64,000 nucleotides of DNA, taken from positions 1 to 64,000 of the forward strand of contig NZ_KQ949004.1 in the NCBI RefSeq assembly GCF_001514265.1, given 5' to 3'. Each line of letters opens with the position of its first letter. Position 1 is the first letter of the stretch. This document shows, one piece after another, positions 46,201 to 53,128 of this stretch. The position numbers and the translations under genes are program-made. The stretch is from Streptomyces resistomycificus (GTDB lineage Bacteria; Actinomycetota; Actinomycetes; Streptomycetales; Streptomycetaceae). Under the pieces are notes generated by a model, which was given only the letters and a program-made list of their open reading frames with translations, did no database searches and was not told the DNA's origin.

Positions 46201-46341
46201 CACGCCGGTCGCGCGGTACGTCACGATCAGGCCGATCCCGGTGAGGGCGGCGGCGCTGCCCACCGAGAGGCCGGCGAGAGTGAGGTCGTAGGTCAGCGAG
46301 GACGCCGCGGGAGGCAGCCAGGGGGACAGCGGCGTGGCCAT
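43276..46341 (-). CDS. fused LivH-LivM-LivG branched-chain amino-acid ABC transporter protein
   Basis: 1021 residues from ATG 46341 (TGATG junction with the upstream gene). Three units normally on separate polypeptides are joined. Residues 1-290 are a LivH-type permease (ALTGIGLIVTYRATGVLNFA, AHGAIAMVCAYVL). Residues 300-600 are a LivM-type permease (VVTGSGGQISLGQAAYAGLG, AAMRDHEAGASAAGV). Residues about 651-734 are an 11-residue repeat linker (SSPEPDTTASP). Residues 780-1021 are a LivG-type ATPase: Walker A GPNGAGKST near 825, LPTGTLRRVELARAL, LLLDEPAAGLD and VVEHDLDLV. The frame is open throughout, with no stop. LivF follows and a binding lipoprotein is encoded divergently. Confidence 0.9.
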   Translation of the reverse strand: MATPLSPWLPPAASSLTYDLTLAGLSVGSAAALTGIGLIVTYRATGVLNFAHGAIAMVCAYVLRQCVVEWGWPLWAGAAVTLLVLAPGLGVVLERLVFRPLSVLGGDPAQTLVASIGVFVLLVGGAALVWGQGARDDAPELVRSDPWGQLAVVLVLAVAVGTVIRLTRFGRELRAVVDDRGLAVLGGIDADRVASAGWAFGSFTAGLTGVLLAPYVRLDPYGLPLLVMEVVAVAVAARMRSLPVAVVVALGIGVAQSQLTRLHPSGWGEPLLQAVGANLFVVALLIAALALPRIGAGDALPRTATARVPTPPGAWIVAAVLFLLPLGFAGSDLHTAVEVPALGVVLLSLVVVTGSGGQISLGQAAYAGLGALFTALLAAGRFPGLPRLPELAALAVAVLLVAPLGLLTGWPAISRRGLALALATFAVGVGVSRFVFAQPYAVSGLSLGRPAGFDGDRAYYLLELLLLATALLATHALRRGRTGRALAAMRDHEAGASAAGVQVPSLKLLAFVTGAALAALGGGMLGMGLRAFDPGAYDPVRGLLWFAAVVVLGADSTLGALAAAALLVGLDAGARGGVAAALIGVLAVLVGRFPGGPYEAWRTAAARLRLRRRAELTPLGARVRRARRPVGVPARGRQVLTGATAAGGAGPSSPEPDTTAGWSSDTTAGPSSPEPDTTASPSSNTTASPSSPEPDTTASPSSPEPDTTASPSSPERDTTASPSSPEPDTTASPSHAPRRRRRGTAAWRDARGPAGAAVAAGTPDAVRRPPPATPSLTSPTATPSAEPRVSPLLTARALHARYDGFTALDGVDLDVTPGQVTAIVGPNGAGKSTLFHCLAGTHRPARGRVLLGGRDITRLPAHTRTRLGIARTFQQLAVFPTLTVAENVRVGAEQGRVTDPAAVERALSLLGLDGPVRALPAAGLPTGTLRRVELARALAGAPRVLLLDEPAAGLDTTEVAALTRVLKALAADGTALLVVEHDLDLVADLADVVHVMTAGRVVASGPPARVLDSLGAREGHS
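44141..44389 (-). repeat. 33-bp coding minisatellite in the transporter linker
   Basis: Eight units starting GACGGGCTGGCCGTGGTGTC: six of 33 bp and two shortened to 24 bp by the same 9-bp loss (44273-44296 and 44330-44353). Substitutions among units are few. All lengths are multiples of three, so copy changes keep the frame. On the coding strand each full unit gives an 11-residue SSPEPDTTASP-type repeat. Confidence 0.93.
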
Positions 46342-46817
46342 CAGTCGGTTTCCCCGGTGGGCTCGCAGATGGGGCAGGGGCCCAGTTCGCCGCTCGCCAC
46401 CAGCTTGGAGTCCACCGGCACGGCCTCCACCTTTCCCGCGACCAGCGGGCAGTCCGCCCGGTGCCACAGGGTGCCGCCCGGCACCATCAGCAGGTCCGCG
46501 CTGACCGCGAGGGGCGCGGTCGCGGCCTGCCCGGGCACGTCGGCGTCGGCGGGCTCGGCGGCCACCAGAAGGCCGAACAGCTCCTCCACCCGCGCGGCGG
46601 CGAGCGCGTTGCGGCCATGGGTGAGGAGCACCGCCCCGGCGACGATCAGCGCGGCGCCGGGGACCGTGCAGGAGGCCAGGTAGGGCAGCTGGCGCTCCGC
46701 GTGGCGCTCGCCCGAGACGCCGTACCAGCCGAGGACGCACAGCACCGCGCCCGCGGCGAGCGCGGCCCAGCCGGCCCAGAGGACGGGGTGCACGGTCCTG
46801 AGTCGGGCTGTCCGCAT
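46341..46817 (-). CDS. membrane-anchored hypothetical protein
   Basis: 158 residues from ATG 46817, preceded by GGGAGCCAGAG; a GTG at 46832 is in frame. Two membrane helices occupy residues 15-70 (AGWAALAAGAVLCVLGWYG; TVPGAALIVAGAVLLTHG). The soluble end contains HRADCPLVAGK and GPCPICEPTGETD, a Cys-x2-Cys plus His/Cys pattern that may hold a metal. It is coupled to the fused transporter gene (TGATG) and may assist that system. Unknown function. Confidence 0.75.
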   Translation of the reverse strand: MRTARLRTVHPVLWAGWAALAAGAVLCVLGWYGVSGERHAERQLPYLASCTVPGAALIVAGAVLLTHGRNALAAARVEELFGLLVAAEPADADVPGQAATAPLAVSADLLMVPGGTLWHRADCPLVAGKVEAVPVDSKLVASGELGPCPICEPTGETD

Positions 46818-46940
46818 CTCTGGCTCCCACACGTCATGTGTCTGTCCATGTCAGCCGATGGCTTGCACTATGCCTTCTGCAAGCTGACCCTGAAAGCACC
46901 GGGCGTCTATGGCCCGGACCGACACCCGGTGGTGAGCCAG

Positions 46941-47516
46941 ATGGTTCTCGGGAGCGACCTCAGGCGGGGGAACGCACGGCGGGCAGGGGCCCCGAGAGGG
47001 CGGGCATGGGCGGTCGCCCTCCTTCTGTTCCTGGCCCCGGCCCTCGCGGCCTGCAGCGACGACAGCGGCGGCGGCCAAGACACTCCGCCCCCCACGCCCT
47101 CGGTCGAGCAGACGGAGCGGACGACGAGCGCGCCGGCGGCCACAGCGCCCGCCGACGCCGCCGCGGCCGAGCAGGAGGTCAAGGAGAACTGGCGGAAGTT
47201 CTTCGACCCGAAGACCTCCACGGAGGACAAACAGGCCGTCCTTGAGAACGGCGAACAAATGGGGCCGGTGCTCGAGGCCTTCAGCGGCGACGAGCGGGGC
47301 GGCCAGGTGCAGGCGGAGGTCACCAAGGTCGCGTTCACGAGCGCGACCGCGGCGGACGTGACCTACACGCTGCTCCTGAACGGGGCCACCGCCCTGCCGG
47401 ACGCCGCCGGTACGGCCGTGGAGGAGGACGGCACCTGGAAGGTCTCGGTCAACACGCTGTGCGCGCTGGTCCAACTGAGCGGCAATGCCTCGCAGTCGCC
47501 GGTCGCGGGCTGCTGA
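46941..47516 (+). CDS. small secreted lipoprotein, low molecular weight
   Basis: 191 residues from ATG 46941; GTG 46932 is possible and no convincing ribosome site is seen for either. Signal and lipobox: RGRAWAVALLLFLAPALAAC with Cys38. A Thr/Ala/Pro linker follows, then a domain beginning VKENWRKFFDPKTSTEDKQA and ending in TWKVSVNTLCALVQLSG, a layout like small actinobacterial lipoproteins with a cystatin-like fold; that fold is inferred. It is divergent from the membrane gene at 46817 and overlaps the start of the binding-protein gene by 32 bp. Confidence 0.82.
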   Translation: MVLGSDLRRGNARRAGAPRGRAWAVALLLFLAPALAACSDDSGGGQDTPPPTPSVEQTERTTSAPAATAPADAAAAEQEVKENWRKFFDPKTSTEDKQAVLENGEQMGPVLEAFSGDERGGQVQAEVTKVAFTSATAADVTYTLLLNGATALPDAAGTAVEEDGTWKVSVNTLCALVQLSGNASQSPVAGC

Positions 47517-48777
47517 GGCCGTCGCGGCCGTGCTGCTGCTCGCGCTGGGCACGGCCTGCGGCAGCCGTCTGCCGAAGAGCGACTTCGAGGACCGTGGCGC
47601 GTCGAGCCCCTCACGGGCGGCCGAGCCGATCCGTGTCGGCATCATCACCAGCGCCACCAGCCCGGTCGGCGGCAGCGCCTTCACCGGGCCGCGCGACGGC
47701 GCCGAGGCCTACTTCGACCGCCTCAACGCGCGCGGGGGCGTCGCCGGCCGGCCGGTCGAGGTACGGCTGTGCGACGACGGGGGCAGCGGCGTCGGCAACA
47801 ACACCTGCGTGCACAGGCTGGTGGAGGAGGACGAGGTCGTGGCCCTGGTCGCCACCACCGCCCTCGACTACGCGGGCGCCTCCCGCGTCGCACGCGCGGG
47901 CGTGCCGGACATCGGCGGCCAGCCCATCGGGGCCGCCTACGACACCTGGCCGCACCTGTACGGCATCTACGGCAGCCTCGCGCCACGCGAGGGCACCACC
48001 GGCTGGGACGGCCGGCAGTACGGCGGCACGGAGGTGTACCGCTACTTCAAGCGCGAGCACGGCGCCCGGACCGCCGCAGTCGTCTCCTACAACCAGGCCG
48101 CGTCGGCCGCCTACGCCTCCCTCGTGGAACAGGGACTGAAGGCGGAGGGGTACAAGGTGATCACCGAGCAGGTCGACTTCGCCCTGCCCAACTTCCGCGC
48201 GGTGGCGGCCGACCTGAAGGACCAGGGCGCCGACCTGGTCTTCGACGCCATCGACACCCATGGCAACGCCCGGCTGTGCGAGGCGATGGACGACGCCGGC
48301 GTCGAGGTCACCGCCAAGGTCACCAACGTGCAGAACTGGACGTCCACCGTCGCCGAGGACTACCGGGACGCCCCGCGCTGCCGCAACGCCCTGTGGGCCA
48401 CCGCGTCCAGCCGCAACCACGAGGACACCGACCACGAGGCCGTACGGGAGTTCCGCGACGCCACCAAGGGACTGAAGACGCACTCGCAGTGGCAACTGGA
48501 GGGCTGGGCGGCCGCGATGTGGTTCACGGACGCGGCACGGTCCTGCCCCGAAGGCGACGTCACACGCGCGTGCGTCGACGCCTTCATGAACCGCGGCGAG
48601 GACTACACGGCCGACGGTCTGCTCGTCCCGGTCAGGTTCGAGCGGCTGGCACAGCCGCCGGCCACCCGCCACAGCTGCCTGTCGGCGGCCCGCTGGGAGG
48701 ACGGCAGGGGCTGGGTCTCGCAGGGCGACATGGACACCACCTGCTTCGACGTCCCGCAACTGCCGTATCAGCCGTGA
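47485..48777 (+). CDS. LivJ/LivK-type ABC transporter substrate-binding lipoprotein
   Basis: 430 residues from ATG 47485, overlapping the preceding lipoprotein by 32 bp. Signal peptide with lipobox ending GTACG at Cys25. The type I periplasmic-binding fold is recognisable: IRVGIITSATSPVGGSAFTG, GPRDGAEAYFDRLNARGGVA, EDEVVALVATTALDYAGAS, and RTAAVVSYNQAASAAYASLV. It would deliver an amino acid or related ligand to the fused Liv transporter encoded on the opposite strand just upstream. Confidence 0.9.
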   Translation: MPRSRRSRAAEAVAAVLLLALGTACGSRLPKSDFEDRGASSPSRAAEPIRVGIITSATSPVGGSAFTGPRDGAEAYFDRLNARGGVAGRPVEVRLCDDGGSGVGNNTCVHRLVEEDEVVALVATTALDYAGASRVARAGVPDIGGQPIGAAYDTWPHLYGIYGSLAPREGTTGWDGRQYGGTEVYRYFKREHGARTAAVVSYNQAASAAYASLVEQGLKAEGYKVITEQVDFALPNFRAVAADLKDQGADLVFDAIDTHGNARLCEAMDDAGVEVTAKVTNVQNWTSTVAEDYRDAPRCRNALWATASSRNHEDTDHEAVREFRDATKGLKTHSQWQLEGWAAAMWFTDAARSCPEGDVTRACVDAFMNRGEDYTADGLLVPVRFERLAQPPATRHSCLSAARWEDGRGWVSQGDMDTTCFDVPQLPYQP

Positions 48778-48843
48778 CAGGCAACCAAAAGGCCCCGTAG
48801 GCGGTCTAACCCCACACCACGGACACGGGAGGAAGCCCACCGC

Positions 48844-49647
48844 ATGACGATGCCCGCTCCGCGGGTCGCACCGCTGCGCGCCGACTGCGTCGCCGACTCC
48901 GCCGGCGGACTGACGTTCGACGTCACCGCGAACGGAGCGTGCGACGTGGCGCACTTGGTGCTGCGCCGCAGCGACGGGCACGACGAGGTCAGTCTGCCGC
49001 TGACACCGGCCACGGACGGCCGGCTGCGGGCCGCGCTGCCCAGTACCGTCGCCCTGCCCGAGGGCCGCTGGGACGCCTACGCCTGCGTGGCCGGCGACGA
49101 GCCGCGGCGTCTCGTGCCGGGCACCACCGACCTGCGCTCGCTCGCCGCCCGCGCGCCGAGCGGCTCCCGCGGTCATGTCGCCGTGCGCATCCCCTACGCC
49201 ACCCGGCAGGGCAACCTGACCGTCCGCAGTTGGCTGCGCGCCCCGCACGCCGAGGCGCGCGAACTGCGCGCCGGCAGCGCCGGGCTGACCGTCCGGGGCC
49301 GGGTGTACGGCACGGGCCTCGCCCCGGAGGCGTACGCCGAACTGCGCCGCCGGAGCCTCCCCGGCCCCGTGCGCCGCACCGAGGTCACCGCCGACCAGGC
49401 CGAGTTCGGTCTCGCGGTGTCGTACGCAGTGCTGGAACCCGGTGTCTGGGACCTGTGGCTCAGGCCCGGCGGGGAGGCCGGGCCGCGGGTACGCATCGCG
49501 CGGCTGCTCGACGACGTCGCCGACAAGAAGCCCGTGTTCACCTACCCGCGCACGCGCGTACAGACGCCGGACGGACCGGTGGAGGCGGGCCCGTACTACA
49601 CGCGGGACAACGACCTGTCGGTGTCCGTGACCCGCGAAGGGTCCTGA
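48844..49647 (+). CDS. hypothetical protein, beta-rich
   Basis: 267 residues from ATG 48844, preceded by GGGAGGAAG. The sequence alternates strands and turns (RADCVADSAGGLTFDVTANG; LVLRRSDGHDEVSLPLTPAT; GRWDAYACVAGDEPRRLVPG; LTVRGRVYGTGLAPEAYAEL), suggesting two immunoglobulin-like beta domains. No signal peptide or enzyme motif is visible. Similar beta-rich proteins accompany glycosyltransferase clusters in Streptomyces, but none is adjacent here. Function unknown. Confidence 0.72.
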   Translation: MTMPAPRVAPLRADCVADSAGGLTFDVTANGACDVAHLVLRRSDGHDEVSLPLTPATDGRLRAALPSTVALPEGRWDAYACVAGDEPRRLVPGTTDLRSLAARAPSGSRGHVAVRIPYATRQGNLTVRSWLRAPHAEARELRAGSAGLTVRGRVYGTGLAPEAYAELRRRSLPGPVRRTEVTADQAEFGLAVSYAVLEPGVWDLWLRPGGEAGPRVRIARLLDDVADKKPVFTYPRTRVQTPDGPVEAGPYYTRDNDLSVSVTREGS

Positions 49648-49743
49648 CACCGGGGTGGCGGACGGCCCTTGGGACCCGGAGGCCATACCGGGCCCGCCGC
49701 TTGCGGACAGTGGCTGTCCGCGATCGCTGGCAGACTCGGTTCC

Positions 49744-50784
49744 ATGTTGGAGACCTCGGCACGACTGCTGCGCCTGCTCTCACTCCTCCAGGCCCACCGC
49801 GAATGGTCCGGCGCCGACCTCGCCGACCGCCTCGGCGTCACCGCCCGCACGGTCCGCCGGGACGTGGACCGGCTGCGTGAGCTGGGCTACCCCGTCAACG
49901 CCAGCCCCGGCACCGGCGGCGGCTACCAGCTGGGCGCGGGTGCCGAACTGCCGCCGCTGCTGCTCGACGACGACGAGGCCGTGGCCGTCGCCGTGGGCCT
50001 GCGCACGGCCGCCGGGCAGGGCATCGACGGCATCGGCGAGACCTCGGTCCGGGCTCTCGCCAAGCTGGAACAGGTCCTGCCGGGCCGGCTGCGCCGCCGG
50101 GTCGGCGCCCTCAACGCCTTCACCGTGCCGATGCTGCGCGGCCCGCTGCCCTCCTCCGTCGACCCGGCCGTCCTCACCGAGCTGGCCAACCTCTGCCGCG
50201 ACGCCGAGCGGCTGCGCTTCGAGTACCGCGACCACGACGGCACCCCCACCCGCCGCAGCGTCGAACCGCACCGCCTGGTGTGCAGCGAGCGCCGCTGGTA
50301 CCTGGTCGCCTGGGACCTCGACCGCGAGGACTGGCGTACGTTCCGCGCCGACCGCATCACCCCGAAGCCACCCCACGGCCCACGCTTCGCACCGCGCACG
50401 CCCCCCGCCCAGGACCTGGCCGCCTACGTCTCCCAGGGCGTCTCCACGCGCGCGTACGCCTCGCACGCCGTCGTCCGGCTGCTCGTGCCGCTCGAAGAGG
50501 CCGCCGAGCGGATCTCACCGTCCGCCGGAACGCTGGAACCCGACGGTGCGCACGCCTGCGTCCTGCGCACCGGGGCCGCGAGCCTGGACGTGATGGTGAT
50601 CCACGTGATGCTGACGGGCTTCGAGTTCGAGGTGCTGGAGCCCGCCGAGCTGACCGAGGCGATCAGGACGGCTCACGACCGGCTTGCTCGCTCTTTGGCT
50701 CGGGCTGGGGAATCTGCGCCGCGTACTCCGGAAAGTGCAGGTCGAACGCGGGCGACTCGGAGCGGATCCGGGGCAGCGTGTTGA
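49744..50784 (+). CDS. HTH/WYL-domain transcriptional regulator (YafY type)
   Basis: 346 residues from ATG 49744. N-terminal winged HTH: LLSLLQAHREWSGADLADRL, GVTARTVRRDVDRLRELGYP, then PGTGGGYQLG. The WYL core is RWYLVAWDLDREDWRTFRAD, preceded by LRFEYRDHDG. Such regulators sense nucleic acids or small ligands. The C-terminus past HDRLARSLA is an unusual Arg/Ser/Gly tail that lies over the 3' end of the convergent cytochrome oxidase gene (122-bp overlap), as if an original stop was lost. Confidence 0.88.
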   Translation: MLETSARLLRLLSLLQAHREWSGADLADRLGVTARTVRRDVDRLRELGYPVNASPGTGGGYQLGAGAELPPLLLDDDEAVAVAVGLRTAAGQGIDGIGETSVRALAKLEQVLPGRLRRRVGALNAFTVPMLRGPLPSSVDPAVLTELANLCRDAERLRFEYRDHDGTPTRRSVEPHRLVCSERRWYLVAWDLDREDWRTFRADRITPKPPHGPRFAPRTPPAQDLAAYVSQGVSTRAYASHAVVRLLVPLEEAAERISPSAGTLEPDGAHACVLRTGAASLDVMVIHVMLTGFEFEVLEPAELTEAIRTAHDRLARSLARAGESAPRTPESAGRTRATRSGSGAAC

Positions 50785-52354
50785 AGTTGTGCCGCGGTGG
50801 CGGACAGGAGGTCGCCCACTCCAGGGAACGGCCGAAGCCCCACGGGTCGTCGACCCCCACCTTCTCGCCGTACCTCGCGGTCTTCCAGACGTTGTAGAGG
50901 AACGGCAGCGTCGAGAAGCCCAGCAGGAACGCGCCGATGGTCGAGAGGGTGTTGAGCGCGGTGAAGCCGTCGGCGGCGAGATAGTCGGCGTACCGGCGGG
51001 GCATACCCTCCGCGCCCAGCCAGTGCTGCACCAGGAACGTGGTGTGGAAGCCCACGAACAGCGTCCAGAACTGGATCTTGCCGAGGCGTTCGTCGAGCAG
51101 CTTGCCGGTGAACTTGGGCCACCAGAAGTAGAAGCCGGCGAAGGTCGCGAAGACGACCGTGCCGAAGACGACGTAGTGGAAGTGCGCGACCACGAAGTAC
51201 GTGTCCGTCACATGGAAGTCCAGCGGCGGCGACGCCAGGATCACCCCCGTCAGACCGCCGAACAGGAAGGACACCAGGAAGCCCACCGCCCACAGCATCG
51301 GTGTCTCGAAGGACAGTGAGCCCTTGATCATGGTGCCGGTCCAGTTGAAGAACTTCACACCCGTCGGCACCGCGATCAGGAAGCTCATGAACGAGAAGAA
51401 CGGCAGCAACACCGCGCCGGTCGCGAACATGTGGTGCGCCCACACCACCACCGAGAGACCAGTGATCGACATCGTCGCGGCGACCAGCGTCAGGTAGCCG
51501 AACATCGGCTTGCGGCTGAAGACCGGGATGATCTCCGTGATGATCCCGAAGAACGGCAGCGCGATGATGTACACCTCGGGATGCCCGAAGAACCAGAACA
51601 GGTGCTGCCACAGGATCGCCCCGCCGTTGGCCGCGTCGAAGACCTGTGAGCCGAACCGCCGGTCGGCCTCCAACACCAGCAGCGCGGCCGCCAGCACCGG
51701 GAACGCCAGCAGGATCAGGATCGACGTGAACAGGGTGTTCCAGACGAAGATCGGCATCCGGAACATGGTCATTCCGGGCGCACGCATCCCGATGATCGTC
51801 GTGATGAAGTTGACCGCGCCGAGGATGGTGCCGAAGCCGGACAGCGCCAGGCCCATGATCCACAGGTCGGGCCCGACGCCGGGGGAGTGCACCGAGTCGT
51901 TGAGGGGCGCGTAGGCGAACCAGCCGAAGGCCGCCGGGCCCGACGGCACCAGGAGCGAGCCGAGCACGATCAGGCCGCCGAACAGGAACAGCCAGTACGA
52001 CAGCATGTTCAGCCGCGGGAAGGCCACGTCCGGCGCGCCGATCTGCAACGGCATCAGCTCGTTGGCGAAGCCCGCGAAACTCGGCGTCGCGAAGAGCAGC
52101 AGCATGATCGTGCCGTGCAACGTGAAGAGCTGGTTGAACTGCTGGCTGTCCACGATCTGCAGTCCCGGCCGGGCGAGCTCGGCGCGCATCAGCAGCGCCA
52201 TCACCCCGGCGATCAGGAAGAACGCGAACGACGTGATCAGGTAGAGATGGCCGATCTTCTTGTGGTCGGTGGTGGTCAGCCAGTCGACGACCAGCCGGCC
52301 CCGCTGCTCTCGCCGCACGGGTCGTGCCGTCGCCTGCGCGGTCTGCGTCCCCAT
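50663..52354 (-). CDS. ctaD: cytochrome c oxidase subunit I
   Basis: 563 residues from ATG 52354, with AAGGGGCGAG upstream. Twelve membrane helices are predicted and all metal-binding motifs are present: LHGTIMLLLF (haem a ligand), FFGHPEVYIIALPFFG (CuB His and cross-linked Tyr), VWAHHMFATG (two CuB His) and VAHFHYVVFG (haem a3 and a ligands). It is the catalytic subunit of aa3-type oxidase. No ctaC, ctaE or qcr genes are nearby, so this is probably a second, solitary copy. Confidence 0.96.
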   Translation of the reverse strand: MGTQTAQATARPVRREQRGRLVVDWLTTTDHKKIGHLYLITSFAFFLIAGVMALLMRAELARPGLQIVDSQQFNQLFTLHGTIMLLLFATPSFAGFANELMPLQIGAPDVAFPRLNMLSYWLFLFGGLIVLGSLLVPSGPAAFGWFAYAPLNDSVHSPGVGPDLWIMGLALSGFGTILGAVNFITTIIGMRAPGMTMFRMPIFVWNTLFTSILILLAFPVLAAALLVLEADRRFGSQVFDAANGGAILWQHLFWFFGHPEVYIIALPFFGIITEIIPVFSRKPMFGYLTLVAATMSITGLSVVVWAHHMFATGAVLLPFFSFMSFLIAVPTGVKFFNWTGTMIKGSLSFETPMLWAVGFLVSFLFGGLTGVILASPPLDFHVTDTYFVVAHFHYVVFGTVVFATFAGFYFWWPKFTGKLLDERLGKIQFWTLFVGFHTTFLVQHWLGAEGMPRRYADYLAADGFTALNTLSTIGAFLLGFSTLPFLYNVWKTARYGEKVGVDDPWGFGRSLEWATSCPPPRHNFNTLPRIRSESPAFDLHFPEYAAQIPQPEPKSEQAGREPS

Positions 52355-52807
52355 CGCTCGCTCGCCCCTTCGCTCGCCCTGCCCCGGGCCCGCCGAGGCC
52401 CGCGCCACACGTGTCCGCGAGCCCACGCCATGATGCTCGCGCCGTGGCGTGCTCCGACAGGGGGCATACGGGGGTTCTGTGCCGGAACCGTGTATTTCTC
52501 ATGTGATGTCAGCGCTCCCGGCCCCTCCTGAAATCGGTGAGAAAGAGGGGTGGGAAGCGGTACTCCCGGAACCTTTCCGACACGCCTTTCCGGGAGTCGG
52601 CACGACACGCGGGAATTGCGCTCGATTACCCGCGTAAGGGCTAGGGAACCGCTCGTACGTGTGACGGAGTTAGGCCGAAACGGGTGTCGTGATTCTGTGA
52701 CAGAAGCGTGACCGGGGAGGGACGTGACCCTCGGTGCGCGCCCCGGACTTCCCCGACCGCGGGATCTCGGACTTCCCCGGCCGCGGGATGGGGCCTAGCG
52801 TGGCCGC
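52355..52807. other. 453-bp intergenic region, ctaD / I78 inhibitor
   Basis: Divergent promoters are expected here. A 10-bp inverted repeat ACTCCCGGAA / TTCCGGGAGT (52562-52571 and 52588-52597) has a 16-base loop and could be an operator or attenuator of ctaD. A 22-bp near-perfect direct repeat lies at 52744-52789, next to the inhibitor gene. No RNA gene was recognised. Confidence 0.55.
52744..52789 (+). repeat. 22-bp direct repeat upstream of the I78 gene
   Basis: CGGACTTCCCCGACCGCGGG plus AT at 52744-52765 recurs at 52768-52789 with one mismatch, separated by CT. It ends 18 bp before the ATG, so it lies in the promoter or leader and could be a tandem protein-binding site. Confidence 0.75.
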
Positions 52808-53023
52808 ATGGCACCGATTCCGACTCCTTCCGCCGAACCCCAGGACAGTCCTGACACCTATGTCGGCCTCGACGCCGAGCGGGCCGAACGGCTCGCACGC
52901 GAGCGGGGGTGGTCGACGGTGCGCTCGCTGCCGCCGGGGGCGATCATCACCATGGAGTACCGCGTGGGCAGGCTGAACTTCGAGGTGAAGGAGGGGCGGG
53001 TGGCCCGGTCCTGGAAGGGCTGA
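52808..53023 (+). CDS. I78-family peptidase inhibitor
   Basis: 71 residues from ATG 52808. The family pattern is YVGLDAERAERLARERGWST, VRSLPPGAIITMEYRVGRLN, FEVKEGRVARSWKG: an inhibitory loop on a small beta sheet. No signal peptide is visible, so it is cytoplasmic unless exported otherwise. I78 members inhibit serine proteases. A secreted chymotrypsin-type protease gene lies 10 kb away, but there is no direct link. Confidence 0.85.
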   Translation: MAPIPTPSAEPQDSPDTYVGLDAERAERLARERGWSTVRSLPPGAIITMEYRVGRLNFEVKEGRVARSWKG

Positions 53024-53045
53024 CCCCTCGACGGCACCTGTGAAG

Positions 53046-53091
53046 ACGGCGACGGCCCCGAATCCTGTGAAGGAGTCGGGGCCGTCGCCGT
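53046..53091. terminator. bidirectional terminator
   Basis: A perfect 16-bp stem ACGGCGACGGCCCCGA / TCGGGGCCGTCGCCGT with a 14-base loop, between the convergent I78 and PAP2 genes. Confidence 0.88.
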
Positions 53092-53128
53092 GCGGGGTGA
53101 GCGGTGCGTACCGGTTCCGCCGCCGTGG

